In this document: piece by piece, positions 34,041 to 46,560 of the stretch
Layout of the letters: each line of letters begins with the position of its first letter
How positions within the stretch are numbered: the stretch's first letter is position 1
From: Carallia brachiata
Taxonomy: Eukaryota; Streptophyta; Magnoliopsida; Malpighiales; Rhizophoraceae
NCBI GenBank assembly: GCA_021464245.1
Contig: JADCRB010000071.1
Coordinates: 3,549,681-3,613,680 of the forward strand
DNA length: 64,000 nucleotides
Direction: 5' to 3'
Position numbers and translations under genes: made by a program
Notes under the pieces: model-generated
Seen by the model: only the letters and a program-made list of their open reading frames with translations
The model's database searches: none
Told to the model about the DNA's origin: nothing

Positions 34041-36832
34041 GGCTGATGGCGATCGGGTCCGGGCGAGGAATTGCGGGCTTAAGTTGGGGAGTGTTTGGCA
34101 ACAAGTTTAGGGCGGACGGACGCCAATGCTTCTCTACGAATTGACCAATAAAAATGAACCGCGTCATAGTCGATAGGGCCCCGCGACGAATGACAGGCTA
34201 ACACGAGACGGATCGGGCACGTTTGTCCGCGAGAGCAAGAGGACCGGCCTGGCGGGGGAACAGCGCAATTCCTGTTTCGGATATCCTAAACCCCAATTCA
34301 GCCAGTTGACTTGTTGTCTAGTTCAACACTTAAAAGCAATTGTATATGCATATTAACTATTATATTTATGTGTTAAGGTCAAAATATCTGCTATTATTAT
34401 CATTAAATTAACTATCTTTATACTGTTAAATTTATGTAAGTTTTCTTATACTCGATCATGTGTTAATAAACTTGTAACTTAACATTACATCCTCACTAAA
34501 ATTGTTGGAGATCAACATCAATAAGATTTGAATTATGCGGTAAAGATATGAAACACACCAAATTATTAACTATATTATCACAAAGCATAGTTCAGTAGAT
34601 TCTCGTTTGAATTGTACATTTATTGCAATTTATTGTTTAATACATTTATTTTTCTGGTGGACGTTTTGATACAAATTATAGCAAACTTATTTGGTACCCT
34701 TGTCTAGTTTCCTTTGCTTAGCATGTTGCTTGCCAAATTGTGACGAAGTTCATGGCCTAGTATGTACCAAAACTCCTGATTTAAAGCCGTTTAAGTGTTG
34801 GATACACATCGAATACGGACACACGCCTGATATGCTTCGAATACATATTGGACATGTCAAGAAGTATCTGACAAAAAATTTTTGAAAAAAAAAATCGGAT
34901 ACTTGTATCGAATACAGCAAAATGATGTGTCATACATGCTTATGATATGTTTAAGAATATTTGAATATTTTACTTTAAAATTTTTTAAAAAAAATATAAA
35001 AAGAGAAACTCATCATTTTAAAATTTTCTTCAGATTCTAACTGAATTAATTATCAGATTCCTCGTTTTATTAAAATCACAAAACCAAGACTTCAATTTTT
35101 GTCGTGATATTGCTTATAAATCAAGGAACGCTCCAAGCAATTCAAAAAAGGGTTATAAATAAATTGCTCTCAAAACCAACAAAACAACAAAAAGATTAAA
35201 AAAAAAACCTCAATTTTTCTTCTACTTCTCCTGACAATGATTTTGCCATCTATATACAGATTAAACGCAAATAAAACTTATATATATATATATATATATA
35301 AAAGTTATGTCCGTCCTGTATTTGTATTCTAATTTTTTTAAAAATTAACATATTCTCATATCTATATCCGTTATGTTCATATTACCGTATCCGTATCCGT
35401 GCAATCTAATTCATAATTCATGGCTATGGCTAGAACAAGATTTGGACATGCAACTCTTGGAATCTGTTTTGGAGTGTTTACGGCTTTAAGTTTGGCTCCA
35501 AAAATTATTGTTACTGTTTCACATTCAAACCCAATTTAAAGAAAAAAAAAATTCTTAGTACTTCATGCCTTTCCCTTTTTCCTCATCCCAAGTATATTTT
35601 TTTTTAATATATTAACACTTGCCACTTGCTTTAATATTGGAAGGGCGAGAATAGAAGGGTTTATAGAGATGCAGACAGGCGTTTTCATTCTATATGATTG
35701 ACTATTGCTCTCATTTCTCACCCGTCCTATATAAAATACTCTAGACAGTCTAATAATACTAGTGGCGGTTACAGCATTAGAAGGAAGAGTATCGTTTTAA
35801 AGTCAGAATTTATTTTCAATGTAATAAATAATTAATTTTAAATAATAATATTTATATTTTACATAATAAAAATTTTAAATTTTAAAATTTATTACATTTA
35901 AAATAAAATTTAATTTTAAAATCTTTTAACTCTTAACTTTTGTCTGCCAAAGAAATCAACAACAGAAAAGAAATCCCATGCAAGAGTGCAGTGGCCTCCA
36001 CAATTCAACAGAAGGAATTCTATTAAGCATAAGAGAGATAAAAAAAAAAAAAATACTAGACTCAAACAAGACATAACTTTATAATGTCAACACAGGAAGA
36101 ACTTTACAATGTCAAAACAGGATGAACATGAGACAGAAAGTATAATAAAGGAAATACAAATACAAATAGACATTGGCTTTTCTATTCTATAACTAACTAT
36201 TGCTCTCATCTCTCGCCCTATATAACTAGCTTATAGAAATTTTTTTTTTTTTTGTTTAAAATCACTCAGTATTCCAGCTCAATGGGCTGACTAATCTCTG
36301 GACCGGCCCAGTAGGACCCAGTTATAGAATATTCTAGACAGCTAATAACACTGCCGGTAGTTGCAGGATTACAAGATAACAGAATGAATCCATGCAAGAT
36401 TGCAATGGTCTCCACAATTCCGGCAGTACAGTCTCATTTAATGGGCTTTCTACTTAACTGGGCCTATTATCCAATTGGGTCTTGACAGATGAAGAGATTT
36501 TTTTTGTTTCAAGACAAAGAGGTTTTATTTTGCAAGCAAGATTACTTCATCCAGCCACACCTTTTAGGCTTTTCGCATTTATTTAGATAATTAAAGAGGT
36601 TCCTACTATCTTGGAGGTTACCAATTCCACCTCCGAGTATCTCTCAACCAGATTATTTTTTTTTTTTCTGTTTTCTTGAATCTCATCCCTTAAAGAATCT
36701 TTCTAACCATTAAAAAAAAACTAGTAAAAACGTGCTAATAGTGCAACAAAATAATGTGGATAATGAACCCAATCCACCATAGTAAAAATTTTACTTTTTC
36801 TTTCATTCTCAAGTCATCATTTTATACTAAAC
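34041..36832. other. Intergenic region with duplicated promoter-like segment
   Basis: I see no gene. It contains a (TA)n run at 35280-35301, AT-rich DNA, and an imperfect direct duplication: about 35660-36020 matches about 36165-36430 (shared TTGCTCTCAT, TAGACAG-CTAATAA and CATGCAAGA-TGCA blocks). Confidence 0.6.
35660..36430 (+). repeat. Imperfect tandem duplication upstream of the divergent tetraspanin
   Basis: Unit 1 (about 35660-36020) and unit 2 (about 36165-36430) share ACTATTGCTCTCAT, then TAGACAG plus CTAATAA, then ATCCATGCAAGA/TCCCATGCAAGA and CCTCCACAATTC/TCTCCACAATTC in the same order. Insertions separate the blocks. It lies 400-1200 bases before the ATG at 36833. Confidence 0.7.
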
Positions 36833-37831
36833 ATGTCAGAAACTTCTAAGCCCGCTGAAGCAGTTGCTGTGGCAGTAGTAGAAGAAAAGGCCAAAGAAGT
36901 AGCTGAAGAACAAAGGATGACAGAAAAAGCAGCTAAAGCCAAGAATGTTGCAGGTCTATTATCAATAACGACTTTTGTTCTTTCTCTTCCCATTCTTGCA
37001 TCAGTCATATGGTTACTATATATGAAAGACTATGACTGTGAGTATCTTCTGAGATTACCGAAACTCCGAATCGAAATTGGAATCGGGATGATCGTTGTCT
37101 TTCTGGTTAGCAACGTTGTTGTGTTGTTGGGGTCTCGATTGCCAGTGGCAGGATTCTTTTTAGTTATGACAACACTGATTGTATTGCTCACCGTTGGCCT
37201 TTCTCTTGTGGGAGCTAACAAGCTACAAAGTCGGACAATCATCGCTACGCCAATGTGGTTCAAGGAAAATGTTAACGATGATAACAAATGGAACGATATC
37301 AAGTCATGCATCTACAATACAAAAACATGTGATGACTTAGGATCCAGGTTTTTAACTCTCAAATCATATGATTTCAGCATGAAGAAATTATCCTACATAG
37401 AGGTAGCCAGTCTTATTTTATTTCATTTCATTTTTTTATGTATATAGATTTGTTATTTGGGTTTAATTTGGCTCGATTAATTAATAATTCCTCTTCTTTT
37501 TATTTTATTTTATTGTTTATATACAGTCTGGATGTTGCAAGCCGCCAGCAATATGTGGAATGGAGTACGTAAATGCCACATTTGGAGAAAAGCTGATGGT
37601 AGTGGAACGGTGGATGGATCCCACCCGTATGTTCAGGATTGTGATATATGGCAGAATGATCCAGAAGCACTATGTTACAATTGTGAATCTTGTAAAATTG
37701 GATTTGTGAGAACAATGGAAAGCAAATGGTGGAAGCTTGGGGTCTTCTTCATTTTGATAAGCACACTTCTCATCACCTCGCATTTGCTGTTATTCATTGC
37801 CCTAATGTTGGAGAAGCATCAAATCCATTGA
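36833..37831 (+). pseudogene. Divergent tetraspanin with N-terminal extension and one frameshift
   Basis: Exon 1 (36833-37402, phase 0, GT donor) encodes 190 residues: an Ala/Glu/Lys-rich extension of about 37 residues, then a tetraspanin first helix (AGLLSITTFVLSLPILASVI), a small loop, and helices 2 and 3. Exon 2 (37527-37831, after ATACAG) starts SGCCKPPAICGMEYVNATF, the plant tetraspanin signature. It then needs a one-base shift at the TTT at 37581-37583 to continue as WRKADGSGTVDG, later ALCYNCESCKIG and a fourth helix to the TGA at 37829-37831. Without the shift it stops early. The lesion looks like one T lost from a T-run, either a true mutation or an assembly error. A second Met (residue 29, at 36917) would give a nearly standard start. 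Closest to the TET10 side of the family by the GCC and NC motifs, but weakly so. Confidence 0.85.
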
Positions 37832-38638
37832 TCTTTGGGAGATAAGACAACCCATTTCCCCCATGGATCCACCTTTATTTGCTTGGCTTAGCCATAGAAG
37901 TGAAAAGGTTGTTCCCTCCCAAGACTTTTGTATGCTTTTTTTTTTTTTTAGTTAATAAATGATCAGTCTTTTTTCCTTGTATAACGCGTAGATTATGTTT
38001 TTCAATAAAGACACAAACTTTTGTATAACCATTAATGATGTCCAAACCTGCAAGACTAAAGAGCCCTCTCATGAGAGACTCCTGGTCTGCTTATCTCAGT
38101 AGTGCTTTGGGAGTATTGCTCCTTCAATCAGTTGCTGTTAGTTCCATTTGGGGGCAAAATGCAGAAACACAGTAAAAGAGTGCAAATAAAATTGTGCCCA
38201 ATAAAAAGGATATAAATCGTATTGAATTTTTCCAAAACAGGAAACAATGAAGCTGAAAAGGCTTATGTTGGATGTGAATCAAAATAATTAATATTTAATT
38301 TATACTTTACCAAGGAAAAAGCATCTGATCTTGTTCACATTTTTCATTATTACATTGAAGGCTATTGTAAGAATCTACGAATCTTAACAATTGCAAAAGA
38401 CTGGACTGATAGGGGATTTCGCTAAAACAGCCTTTAACGAATGCACGAATGGAAAATTGCAAGTATCTTACAACTGCAAAAGACTGGACCAACTGAGGAA
38501 ATTGTCAGATCAGAACAGCCTCTACCGAAAGCCTCATCCCCTGGCATTTGGCATCACCATGAGTTGCCATTGACACCCAAAATGGGCGGCATGCATTGAA
38601 GAAATACTTAAGAGCCCCCAAAGAATGATTCATCAAGT
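37832..38638. other. Convergent intergenic region
   Basis: This region holds the 3' flanks of the divergent tetraspanin (plus) and the FLX-like gene (minus). A short imperfect direct repeat with the core TGCAAAAGACTGGAC occurs near 38393 and 38474. I see no other gene. Confidence 0.6.
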
Positions 38639-40496
38639 TCAAGTCGAAGCAAGTGATGGATCATAAGGCACTCCGGAAACAGCAGCACCACCAGCATTAG
38701 GGACAACTGCACCATTAACTCCAACAGTTGCGGCTACAGAACTGCCCATTGCATAAGGCACCATCATGTCTACCACTGGCAGTGGCACAACACCCGCCTG
38801 AACAAAGCGTGTTCCATATGCATCAATGTAGGTACCACTGGCAAGCACAGCTGGTGGGCATGAAGGATCAGGAGTCACATAAGCAATACCATATGCACTT
38901 GGTGCTGCTGTGACATGACACCCGCACAAGTATAAGAAGAAGAGGGAAACATTTGCAGAAAAAATTTGAAAAGTAAGAGACCTAAATTTACAGGCAAGAA
39001 AAAACCACCATGTGCTCTTTTCCCGGTATTCAAGACCTCAGCATGCAGCTTTTCCACTTCTCTAGCCATCCCAATTAGATCCTGCTCCATCGCCTTCATT
39101 TGCCTGACCATCTCTACATTTACACCTTTCTCGTACTCAAATGTAGCTCTGCTTAACAACAACAAGAGATTAAAGAGAATCTTCGACCCAAATTTGAGTC
39201 ACAAGAATTAGTACATCACATTGAAATACAAATAGCTCAGCACATTTCATAAGATGTAAGAATTCAGACTCACAAGATTTACTCCCAAGAACAGATTATT
39301 GCAATTCTTTGATCCAAGTTAGAGTATAATGGACATTGTACAACCCAACGAAATGCAAAAATCTTGGCACATTGCGGAAACAGTTGCAAACAAAAGATGA
39401 ATGTGAAAGGTAGGCAATGACAACTTTGACGATGCTCCATTACTTTATTGTTAGTGCAAGTTTCCTGTATTTCATACCCAACTCCGCTCTCTGCAACCCC
39501 CCAAAAAAATTTTCTGATTGTTTTCTAACAATTCCTTCACTAAACTGCCAGCAGCATGCCACCTGTCACATGCCCCATGGCTAGTTATCGGAAATGGTTC
39601 CAGCATTCAAGCAGCACAATGGCAAGAGTACTATTACGAAATGGCATAGTTGACAGAAGAGTATAACTATACATCAGGCAAAAGAAAAAGCCCCAGAATC
39701 TAAAAGTTAATCAATGAGGAATTATATTTGTATGGTCTTTCAATGTCTTAGAGAGGCTGAACAGTTTTGGGCCTAAATAATAATTGAACTGCCAACTTCC
39801 AACTAGATTGTGGGTCTGTGATAGCATGCATTACTGAATGTGGCCTAACAGTCTGCATATTCTTGAGGAGAGTTAAGGTCCCAGCACAGAACAAAAAAGG
39901 AGGAAAAAAAAAAAAAAGGAAAAAAAGAGTAAAAAATAGTACACAACTGACCTTAGCCGCTTGAGCTCACGCCTCAAATTGTCAAGCTCAGCATGCAAAT
40001 CTGGTAGACCCCTAACATCACTTCGGACTTTCTGCAACTCTTGTGAGGCCTGCTGGATTTGTATAGACAGCTCTTGTCTAGATCTGACCAGGCTTTGTGC
40101 CTCCATATGTGCTTGTTTGAGTTCATTCCTCACATTCTCACCATCCTTAATATGGGATTCCATCTTGACAATCTTGTCACGTAAAATACTAATCTCGATA
40201 TCACTTTCAGTCTGCATGCTTCTAATATGTGCCCTAAGTCGTTGGGCTTCCTGCCGGGCAACAGCGAGGTCCTCCCTCAAGACCACTTGACTCTGAGCCA
40301 ATTTATGATTATCTCCGGCAAGCCGTTCGATTTCAGCTGCCTGAGCAGCGATTTTGTTCTCTAAGAGATCAGGGTGAGGAATCGATTCTAATGGCCTGTA
40401 GCCAGCAGGAACTGGACCGTGCCGCATCAACCCAGGTGCTTGTACATGAACCACCCGTCCCTCTAACGCTGGAGGAATCTGGCCTCGTGCAGCCAT
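38639..40496 (-). CDS. FLXL: FLX-like coiled-coil protein
   Basis: Three minus-strand exons (40496-39952, 39148-39009, 38907-38639; introns GT-AG) join in frame to 317 residues. The N-terminus MAARGQIPPALEGRVVHVQA leads to GYRPLESIPHPDLLENKIAA, the conserved start of FLX/FLX-like proteins. A long coiled coil follows (about residues 50-230, with heptad-rich QSQVVLREDLAVARQEAQRL and ELDNLRRELKRLRATFEYEK), then a low-complexity Ala/Val/Gly/Pro tail with the AYGIAYVTPDPS and AYGTRFVQAG pieces. Arabidopsis FLX acts with FRIGIDA to keep FLC expressed. Roles of the FLX-like paralogs are less clear, and I cannot say which paralog this is. The ATG was chosen because conservation begins there and upstream codons do not fit. 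Confidence 0.92.
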
Positions 40497-40560
40497 CAAC
40501 AAGAACAACTCACTAACCCCAGGACAAATATTAAGCTTTAGCTTACACAATCAGAGTCTC

Positions 40561-41132
40561 CTGAGGTGCAGCGCTCTGTTTTCGCAAACAGAGCAAACCA
40601 AGATTGCACCTAACCCCTAAGCTTCAAAAGGATACATGTGCTTATGACACCAAAGTTCAAGCCATCCAATCCATATTCTACACAGTATATCTATCAAGAA
40701 CACATCAGTAACTGATGAACTTAAATTACACGAACATAGAAACTTGCATGAAATCTGACCCACGTAAACAAAATTTCAGTCCAAAATTTCCAGCTTTAGT
40801 TTCAATTGCTTGCTGTTCTTACAATCGAAACTTAAATCAATACAACTCTCAATCTAAACCCCACGAGCCCAATTGTGCAATCGTTCCTAATTTCAAAGTA
40901 TTGAACTCCCCAAACTTTCGAGGTATTATCTAGCAATCCCCACGAAATAAGGATCAAAATTCAAGCCTGTAAGACCCGTTCACTGAGAGCCACGGTAAAA
41001 TTTTTGACGCGGATGCATCAAATAAAGCAAAACAGAGAAATTCCATGAAAGAAGAAAATCACGAAAATTGCTTAAAAAAAGGGTCCTATCAAAGAAGAAA
41101 ATTTCGAGAAATAAAGCAAAGAAACTAAGTAC
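40561..41132 (-). other. Probable 5' UTR intron of the FLX-like gene
   Basis: On the minus strand a GC-rich stretch near 41133-41180 ends CCGTAG and is followed by GTACTTAG, a good donor. An acceptor-like CACCTCAG ends at 40561, 64 bases before the ATG. The long non-coding gap fits an intron in the leader. Not tested by transcripts. Confidence 0.5.
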
Positions 41133-41180
41133 CTACGGCGGCCTAGCCGTAAAGTGCGCGTGCGCTAGGACTTCTGGCCA

Positions 41181-42754
41181 GGAACTGATCAATAGAAACC
41201 ACATACGATATTAAAACGTAAAAACTGAAGAGGATACAATTAAAATATGGATTCTTATGAATCAGTTTTTCTTTTTATTTTATTGATAAAAAGATTTTTT
41301 TTTTTCTTTAGTAATTATTAATTTTATTTTTTTAGTGAATAAAATTAATTTATAATTTAATATCATTTAAACATTATTTTTAAGTTTTTTATTTAAATAA
41401 ATTTCATTATTATATAGTATAAGATTATAAATTAGTATTATTTAAAAAAAAGTTAAAATAAAAATTTCTTTTCTTTTAAACTTCCTGAATTTTTAATGCA
41501 GAAGGAAAAAAAAAATTTTATGACAATACTAAACAGTACATGTGGACATGCATGTATTCAGAAAACATTATTAAATTGAAAAAATAAATAAATAATTGAA
41601 TTTTGTTAAATAGCTGAATGTTTCTGTGTATTTTTTTACGTATCCACCCAATCAAGCTTGAAAAAATCTTTTTAAAACATTTGTTATTTATTTTTTGCTT
41701 TACAACCTATTGTTTTTATAATTCCAAATTTTATTTCTATTGGGTGCCTCTTAAAAAAAATCACAATGTTTGTCCAAAAAGCTTTAATGTGATGTAATTA
41801 AATTATATTTTCCAAAAGCCTTTCATGCACATCTGGAACGATTAAAACCCACGATTGCATTTTGTTCTCTTTATAATTCAGGAAGACACACATCAAGTTG
41901 ATAATCTAGTAATAAATAACGTGTTCTACGTTAATAATTTAAATTTGAATTTTTACAGACACAATTCTCCCCAACCAAAAATTGGGTGCTTGTTATGGTG
42001 AAAAAAATTTCACACTAATTTGCAGCGATAACATTCGACCACATCTATATTTAAATAATGGATCTTCTTTATAGTAGTTTGAGTAATGCAACGGTCAGAT
42101 AAATATCGATTTCAATCCTTATGTAATAACTAATATACCTACGATATACCTTGTTATTGTTCAAAAAAATCAGATGCTTGTAATTAAACATTAAAAAAAC
42201 CATACACGAGTTTATGTGAGTATCTACATTTTTTTATTTTTGCGTCTTTTTCTTACTTAAATGAGTATAATATATATCTATGTAAACTTTCCCTTCTTTT
42301 ACGATCTCTTCTTTCAAAGTTGCAGCTTGCATTGTGTTGACATGTCAAACTTAGAGATGTCCTCCATTAAGATGGACCGGAGGAAAGGCACATGCATACA
42401 ATTATACAAAAGACTCTTTGATTGTAAATATTGGCCAATTGATAATTTACAATCCGTTATAAACGGTTAGCGGCATCAATGGATCGGTGCAGTTGGCACA
42501 AATGTCGCAAGCTACAAATTCTCCATAAAAGCTTTAAAATTTTCTGCACCACAAGGTTTTGTCCAGCAAAGTTCTTGAAGAGCCACATCGCCATTTCCCA
42601 CTTTCATTTCATGATTAGTGATTAGACACATTGCCACTTCCCACTTTCATATTATGTTTAGTGCGTATTGCGAAATGTATTTCCACTACAGTCAAAGATT
42701 ACACGTTTCACAATTTCATTCTTTGTTCGGTGGCAGTAGCCTTTGCATCATCGG
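41181..42754. other. AT-rich intergenic region
   Basis: I see no gene. The last part (about 42450-42754) is the promoter-proximal region of the Gly/Ser-rich protein gene and contains a loose direct repeat (ACATCGCCATTTCCCACTTT near 42584 and ACATTGCCACTTCCCACTTT near 42626). Confidence 0.6.
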
Positions 42755-42763
42755 CTATAAATA
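42755..42763 (+). promoter_or_regulatory. TATA box of the Gly/Ser-rich protein gene
   Basis: CTATAAATA followed by CCCG is a near-consensus plant TATA box 107 bases before the ATG at 42870. Confidence 0.75.
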
Positions 42764-42869
42764 CCCGTTTCTCTTCCGCTCCTTCCCAAATCAAGCTCTG
42801 AAGTTCACTTCCATCAAACAAATTTCATTGTATTTTTGGGTTTCAAATAATTTTTGTTGAAGCAGAAAA

Positions 42870-43358
42870 ATGGCTGCATTGAAGTCCCTAACTGCTGCTG
42901 TTTTGGTTGTTGCAATGTTTACTTTGCTGACTGAGTGCAGAATTGTCGAGAGAAAGGACTTAAGTGTGGACCTAGGGGGCGTAGGAGTTGGGGTTGGAGC
43001 AGGCTTGGGCCTGGGCTTAGGAGATGGCAGTGGTTCAGGGGCTGGAGCTGGATCCGGTTCAGGCTCTGGCTCTGGGTCTAGATCAAGTTCAAGTTCGGCT
43101 TCGTCCTCGTCTAGCTCTAGTTCTGGGTCCGGTGAAGCGGGCTCTGAAGCAGGCTCCTATGCTGGATCCTCCGCTGGATCACGGGCTGGATCAGGATCGG
43201 GTGGCAACAGAGGGGCAGGCCGTGGTTCGGGTTCTGGTTCAGGATCTGGCTATGGCAAAGGATCAGGTGGAGGGGGTGGCTCTGGGGCAGGGCAAGGACA
43301 AGGCTACGGTGAAGGCCATGGCCATGGAGAAGGTTATGGTAGCGGCGATGGCAATTAA
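42870..43358 (+). CDS. Secreted glycine/serine-rich (cell-wall type) protein
   Basis: A single exon of 162 residues. Residues 1-23 (MAALKSLTAAVLVVAMFTLL then TEC) form a clear signal peptide. The rest is low complexity: a Gly-Val/Gly-Leu stretch (about 37-52), Gly-Ser repeats, an almost pure Ser block (about 70-88), an Ala-Gly-Ser part, and a C-terminal part with Gly-Tyr, Gly-His and Gly-Glu repeats (GYGEGHGHGEGYGSGDGN). The composition suggests an apoplastic structural or stress-related glycine-rich protein; the function is unknown. Well-formed TATA at 42755. The second long plus-strand frame in the same place is a shadow created by the repeats. Confidence 0.85.
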   Translation: MAALKSLTAAVLVVAMFTLLTECRIVERKDLSVDLGGVGVGVGAGLGLGLGDGSGSGAGAGSGSGSGSGSRSSSSSASSSSSSSSGSGEAGSEAGSYAGSSAGSRAGSGSGGNRGAGRGSGSGSGSGYGKGSGGGGGSGAGQGQGYGEGHGHGEGYGSGDGN

Positions 43359-43850
43359 ATGCTTTCAATAATCAGCCAAAATCCGAAATAAGAGTCAAAA
43401 TATGTTATTAATCACCCCTTCGTGTATATAAATAATAAGCTGGTGATGGTAGAACATTCAGATAATAATGCTTTCACCTATCTCTTAAGCTATGTGCTCA
43501 TTTTAATAAGATATTACTCAAATTAGTCATTCGCCAATTGAAGTACAATTTTCCTAGCACATGGATATTTTGCTTAAAAATAGACTTAAGAAATACATGA
43601 AATTTGCAATAGTTGATATGAAGGGCACGCAAGATTTTTTTTAATTTTTTGGTCTATTACACCTATCGAACTATAAATTACATAATAGAAATTATTTTTT
43701 CACTTTTTATAAATTCGTAAGATTCGGCTTTACTCGTGGATAGTAGACCTAACCCAAATAACCCACCCAATCAGTACGAAACTTGATATGACCTAACCAG
43801 CATTATTACCCCGAAACGTGAGCTTAATAAAATCTGAAACAAGGCCATAT
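43359..43850. other. Intergenic region
   Basis: 3' flank of the Gly/Ser-rich protein gene. I see no gene here. Confidence 0.6.
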
Positions 43851-44730
43851 ACAAAAAAACCAGTCCACTAATATGATTGTTGGGCCACCACCATTGGAAA
43901 CGTGTCCCAGCCCTTCGATTGCTGCCATTAACGCCATAGCCAATTTGTCCATCTGTGTTGTCTCTACTGCAAACAGTCATGCTTTCGGTGTTGTGTGCTG
44001 GCAAGCTTGGAAATGACGAAATGAAAAAAGTTTTTGGGGGCTCTCATTTGCTAAATATCCTGTGAATTATATTTTTAAAATTTATAGGGAGATCTCATAT
44101 GCTAAGGGGTAAAATGCTTTTGATAAGAGAGGGGGACATGGGTTCTTAAAATTGGTGGGGTGGTCTCCTCCTGTTGGTAAATATGTGAAAGTTAACACTG
44201 ATAGTGCATCTCATGGAAACCTGAGCATGACTACTGCAAGCGGTATTTTTTGAGATTTTAAGAGAAATGGCTACTTGGCTTCACTTAAAATATTGGAGAG
44301 TGCTCGATGTTCACTGTAGAAATATGAGGCAATATGAGGCATTTATACTGGGTTGGATCTTGCATGAAATTTTAAATACATGAAAGTGTGTGTAAAAGTT
44401 GATTCTCAACAGGTCGTGATGAGTATCTTCAAATGTGTCAAAAATACGCATCCTCAAGTAAATATCATTAACAATTGCAGGAAGCTACTAACTAAGGACT
44501 AGTTGATCTCCATTAATCATGTGCGTAGGGAGGGGAACAAAGTTGCACATTGGTTGACAATTACTGCGTTTTCTGGAAAATTTAGAATTCAAGTACTGTC
44601 AGAGCTCTCAAAAGGTGTCAAACAGCTTGTTTAGCAAATTGCCATGGGGATGAGATGACTCCGTTCTATTGTAATAGATCAATAATATTTTAGGCATTGT
44701 GCCTCCTTTATTGACAAAAAAAAAAGTCAA
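43850..44730 (+). mobile_element. Decayed LINE 3' end with RNase H-like domain
   Basis: Broken frames read WQAWK-RNEKSFWG (about 43998-44035), then VKVDSQQVVMSIF and NHVRREGNKVAHWL (about 44390-44560). These are signatures of the C-terminal RNase H-like domain of plant LINEs. A short 3' region ends in an A-run at 44718-44727. Several stops show it is inactive. Confidence 0.75.
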
Positions 44731-46560
44731 ATGTGAGGTGATTACTGTGGACAAGTTTCACACGTTAGTTGTTGTGTATAATATTGATATATTTATTGCA
44801 TATTAAACTTAATTATAAGTTTTTTGGGTTTTTATAATTTTTTTGGGCTCCGTTAATTTATGATGTGTAATAGTGTTAAGGTTGATATGTAATAAAAATA
44901 AGAAATATGTGAAGAAAAATAAGCTAATCAATTATGTGTTACTGAATTTTTTCGCATCGACGTATCGAAAGTCTACCTCAATACATTAAAAAATTAGAAT
45001 AATATACAAATAAGTGTGTAACTTTATTGTTAAAAAAATCCGTAACTTTGAATATTTGAATAAATTTATCCTTACTTTCAAAAATTAACAGTTTGATAAT
45101 TTTCGAATATTGTGGCAACAAATTTAGCCTGGTTAGCGAATTCCTTCAATTTGTACGATTGGCAAATTTACATAAAAAAAAACTTAGCTACATATAAAGC
45201 CCACCTAGCATTAATTAAAAATATAACGTGTAATTACATAAAAAATAATTTTTTTTGAAAAAATAATTTCTTTCTCCTTTCACACCAAGGCGGGGTCTTT
45301 GCCTCTTACCCATCTTCCTCCTCCTCCATCCTCCAATACTCCTCCTCCTCCACCCCTCTTTAATAATACAGGTCTAGTAAGCCGGTTTGCATGCTGAGAT
45401 GTGCCGATTGCAATGGGTATTATTTTAGGGGATTGATATATTATTGCGTGAAAATAATTGTAACAGTAACAGGTTGTTTTCACTTCCTTTTTTTTTATTA
45501 ATTTTTCGTGTTGGTCAACTAGATATCATCCATGCATCCTCGTCCGCTGGCGCTGTTGAGTTTGTTTAGCAAAGTATGATGCTAAGTATCATGCCAAATC
45601 CAAAAAAAAAAAAAATAACAAGAAGAGAGAGAAAAGAATTTTGCGATGTATCGTTTCAGTTTGAATTTATTCTTTTCTTTGATTAAGGACTTAGGAATAG
45701 GTAAAAAAAAAAAAAAAAAAAAAGAGTTGTCTAAATCCAGCTCTGCCGTAGTGTAAAAGTTAGCATTAACTATAATTGAAGGTATCGCCATCTGAGTTGT
45801 TAGTAGTATATGCATGCTTGAGATAAAAATAATTTTCTATTAATTGATGTAATGCATGTTGTATACTAATAATTTTTCTTATTCATTAGAGTTTTTTATA
45901 AATAAATAATGTTATTTTCTTGTCTTCCATTGTCATATGGAACTAGCCAAGCTGCTACTACATTTTTCTTTTTTTTTTTTTGGGAGACGACTAAAATATG
46001 CCAATTTGGGGTTTATATGCCGAATATAGCCTGGATAAAACAACGATGATAACCAAATAACAGGAAAAAATTGACCGTAACCATTTGAGCCAATTAGAAG
46101 GAACCAAAATAATTGGATGAACAAGGAAAAAATGAAAAAAGATACCGTATCATGCCTACAAAAATGTCATTTTATAGAATTGACATCAGAGAATATCATA
46201 CACTGCAATTTTTTCTAAGTTGTGAGTAATCAAATTGAAAGGATAGCTATTAGGAATTCTCTATACTGCTTTCATATGCATTTCTATTAGCTCATCTTGA
46301 GCTGAGTTAATGACATTATGCCCATGCCCTTATTCCCTTTTTTGTCAACGAGAGATAGGACATTCCCAAAGAGAAAAAAAAAAAAATGTAACGCAAGCTA
46401 GAGATGATTATAATTTTTCCATGCCATGTTCATCAGCACCATGGAAAATTAAGTCTTTCCATGAACCTCGATGTGGATGAAAAATTAAATATGCAGAAAA
46501 TAATAAATTAATAGTCAATCATTGAGAACAAAATGTTTTATGAGATAAGCACAAATCCAA
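44731..46560. other. Intergenic AT-rich region
   Basis: I see no gene. Low-complexity tracts include a CTCCTC-rich stretch (about 45314-45358) and A-runs near 45600 and 45704. Confidence 0.6.

Noticed and set aside
43024..43371. 115-codon second-frame ORF over the Gly/Ser-rich gene
   Set aside because: It is a shadow generated by the repeats. It lacks a signal peptide, and its start lies inside the real coding region.
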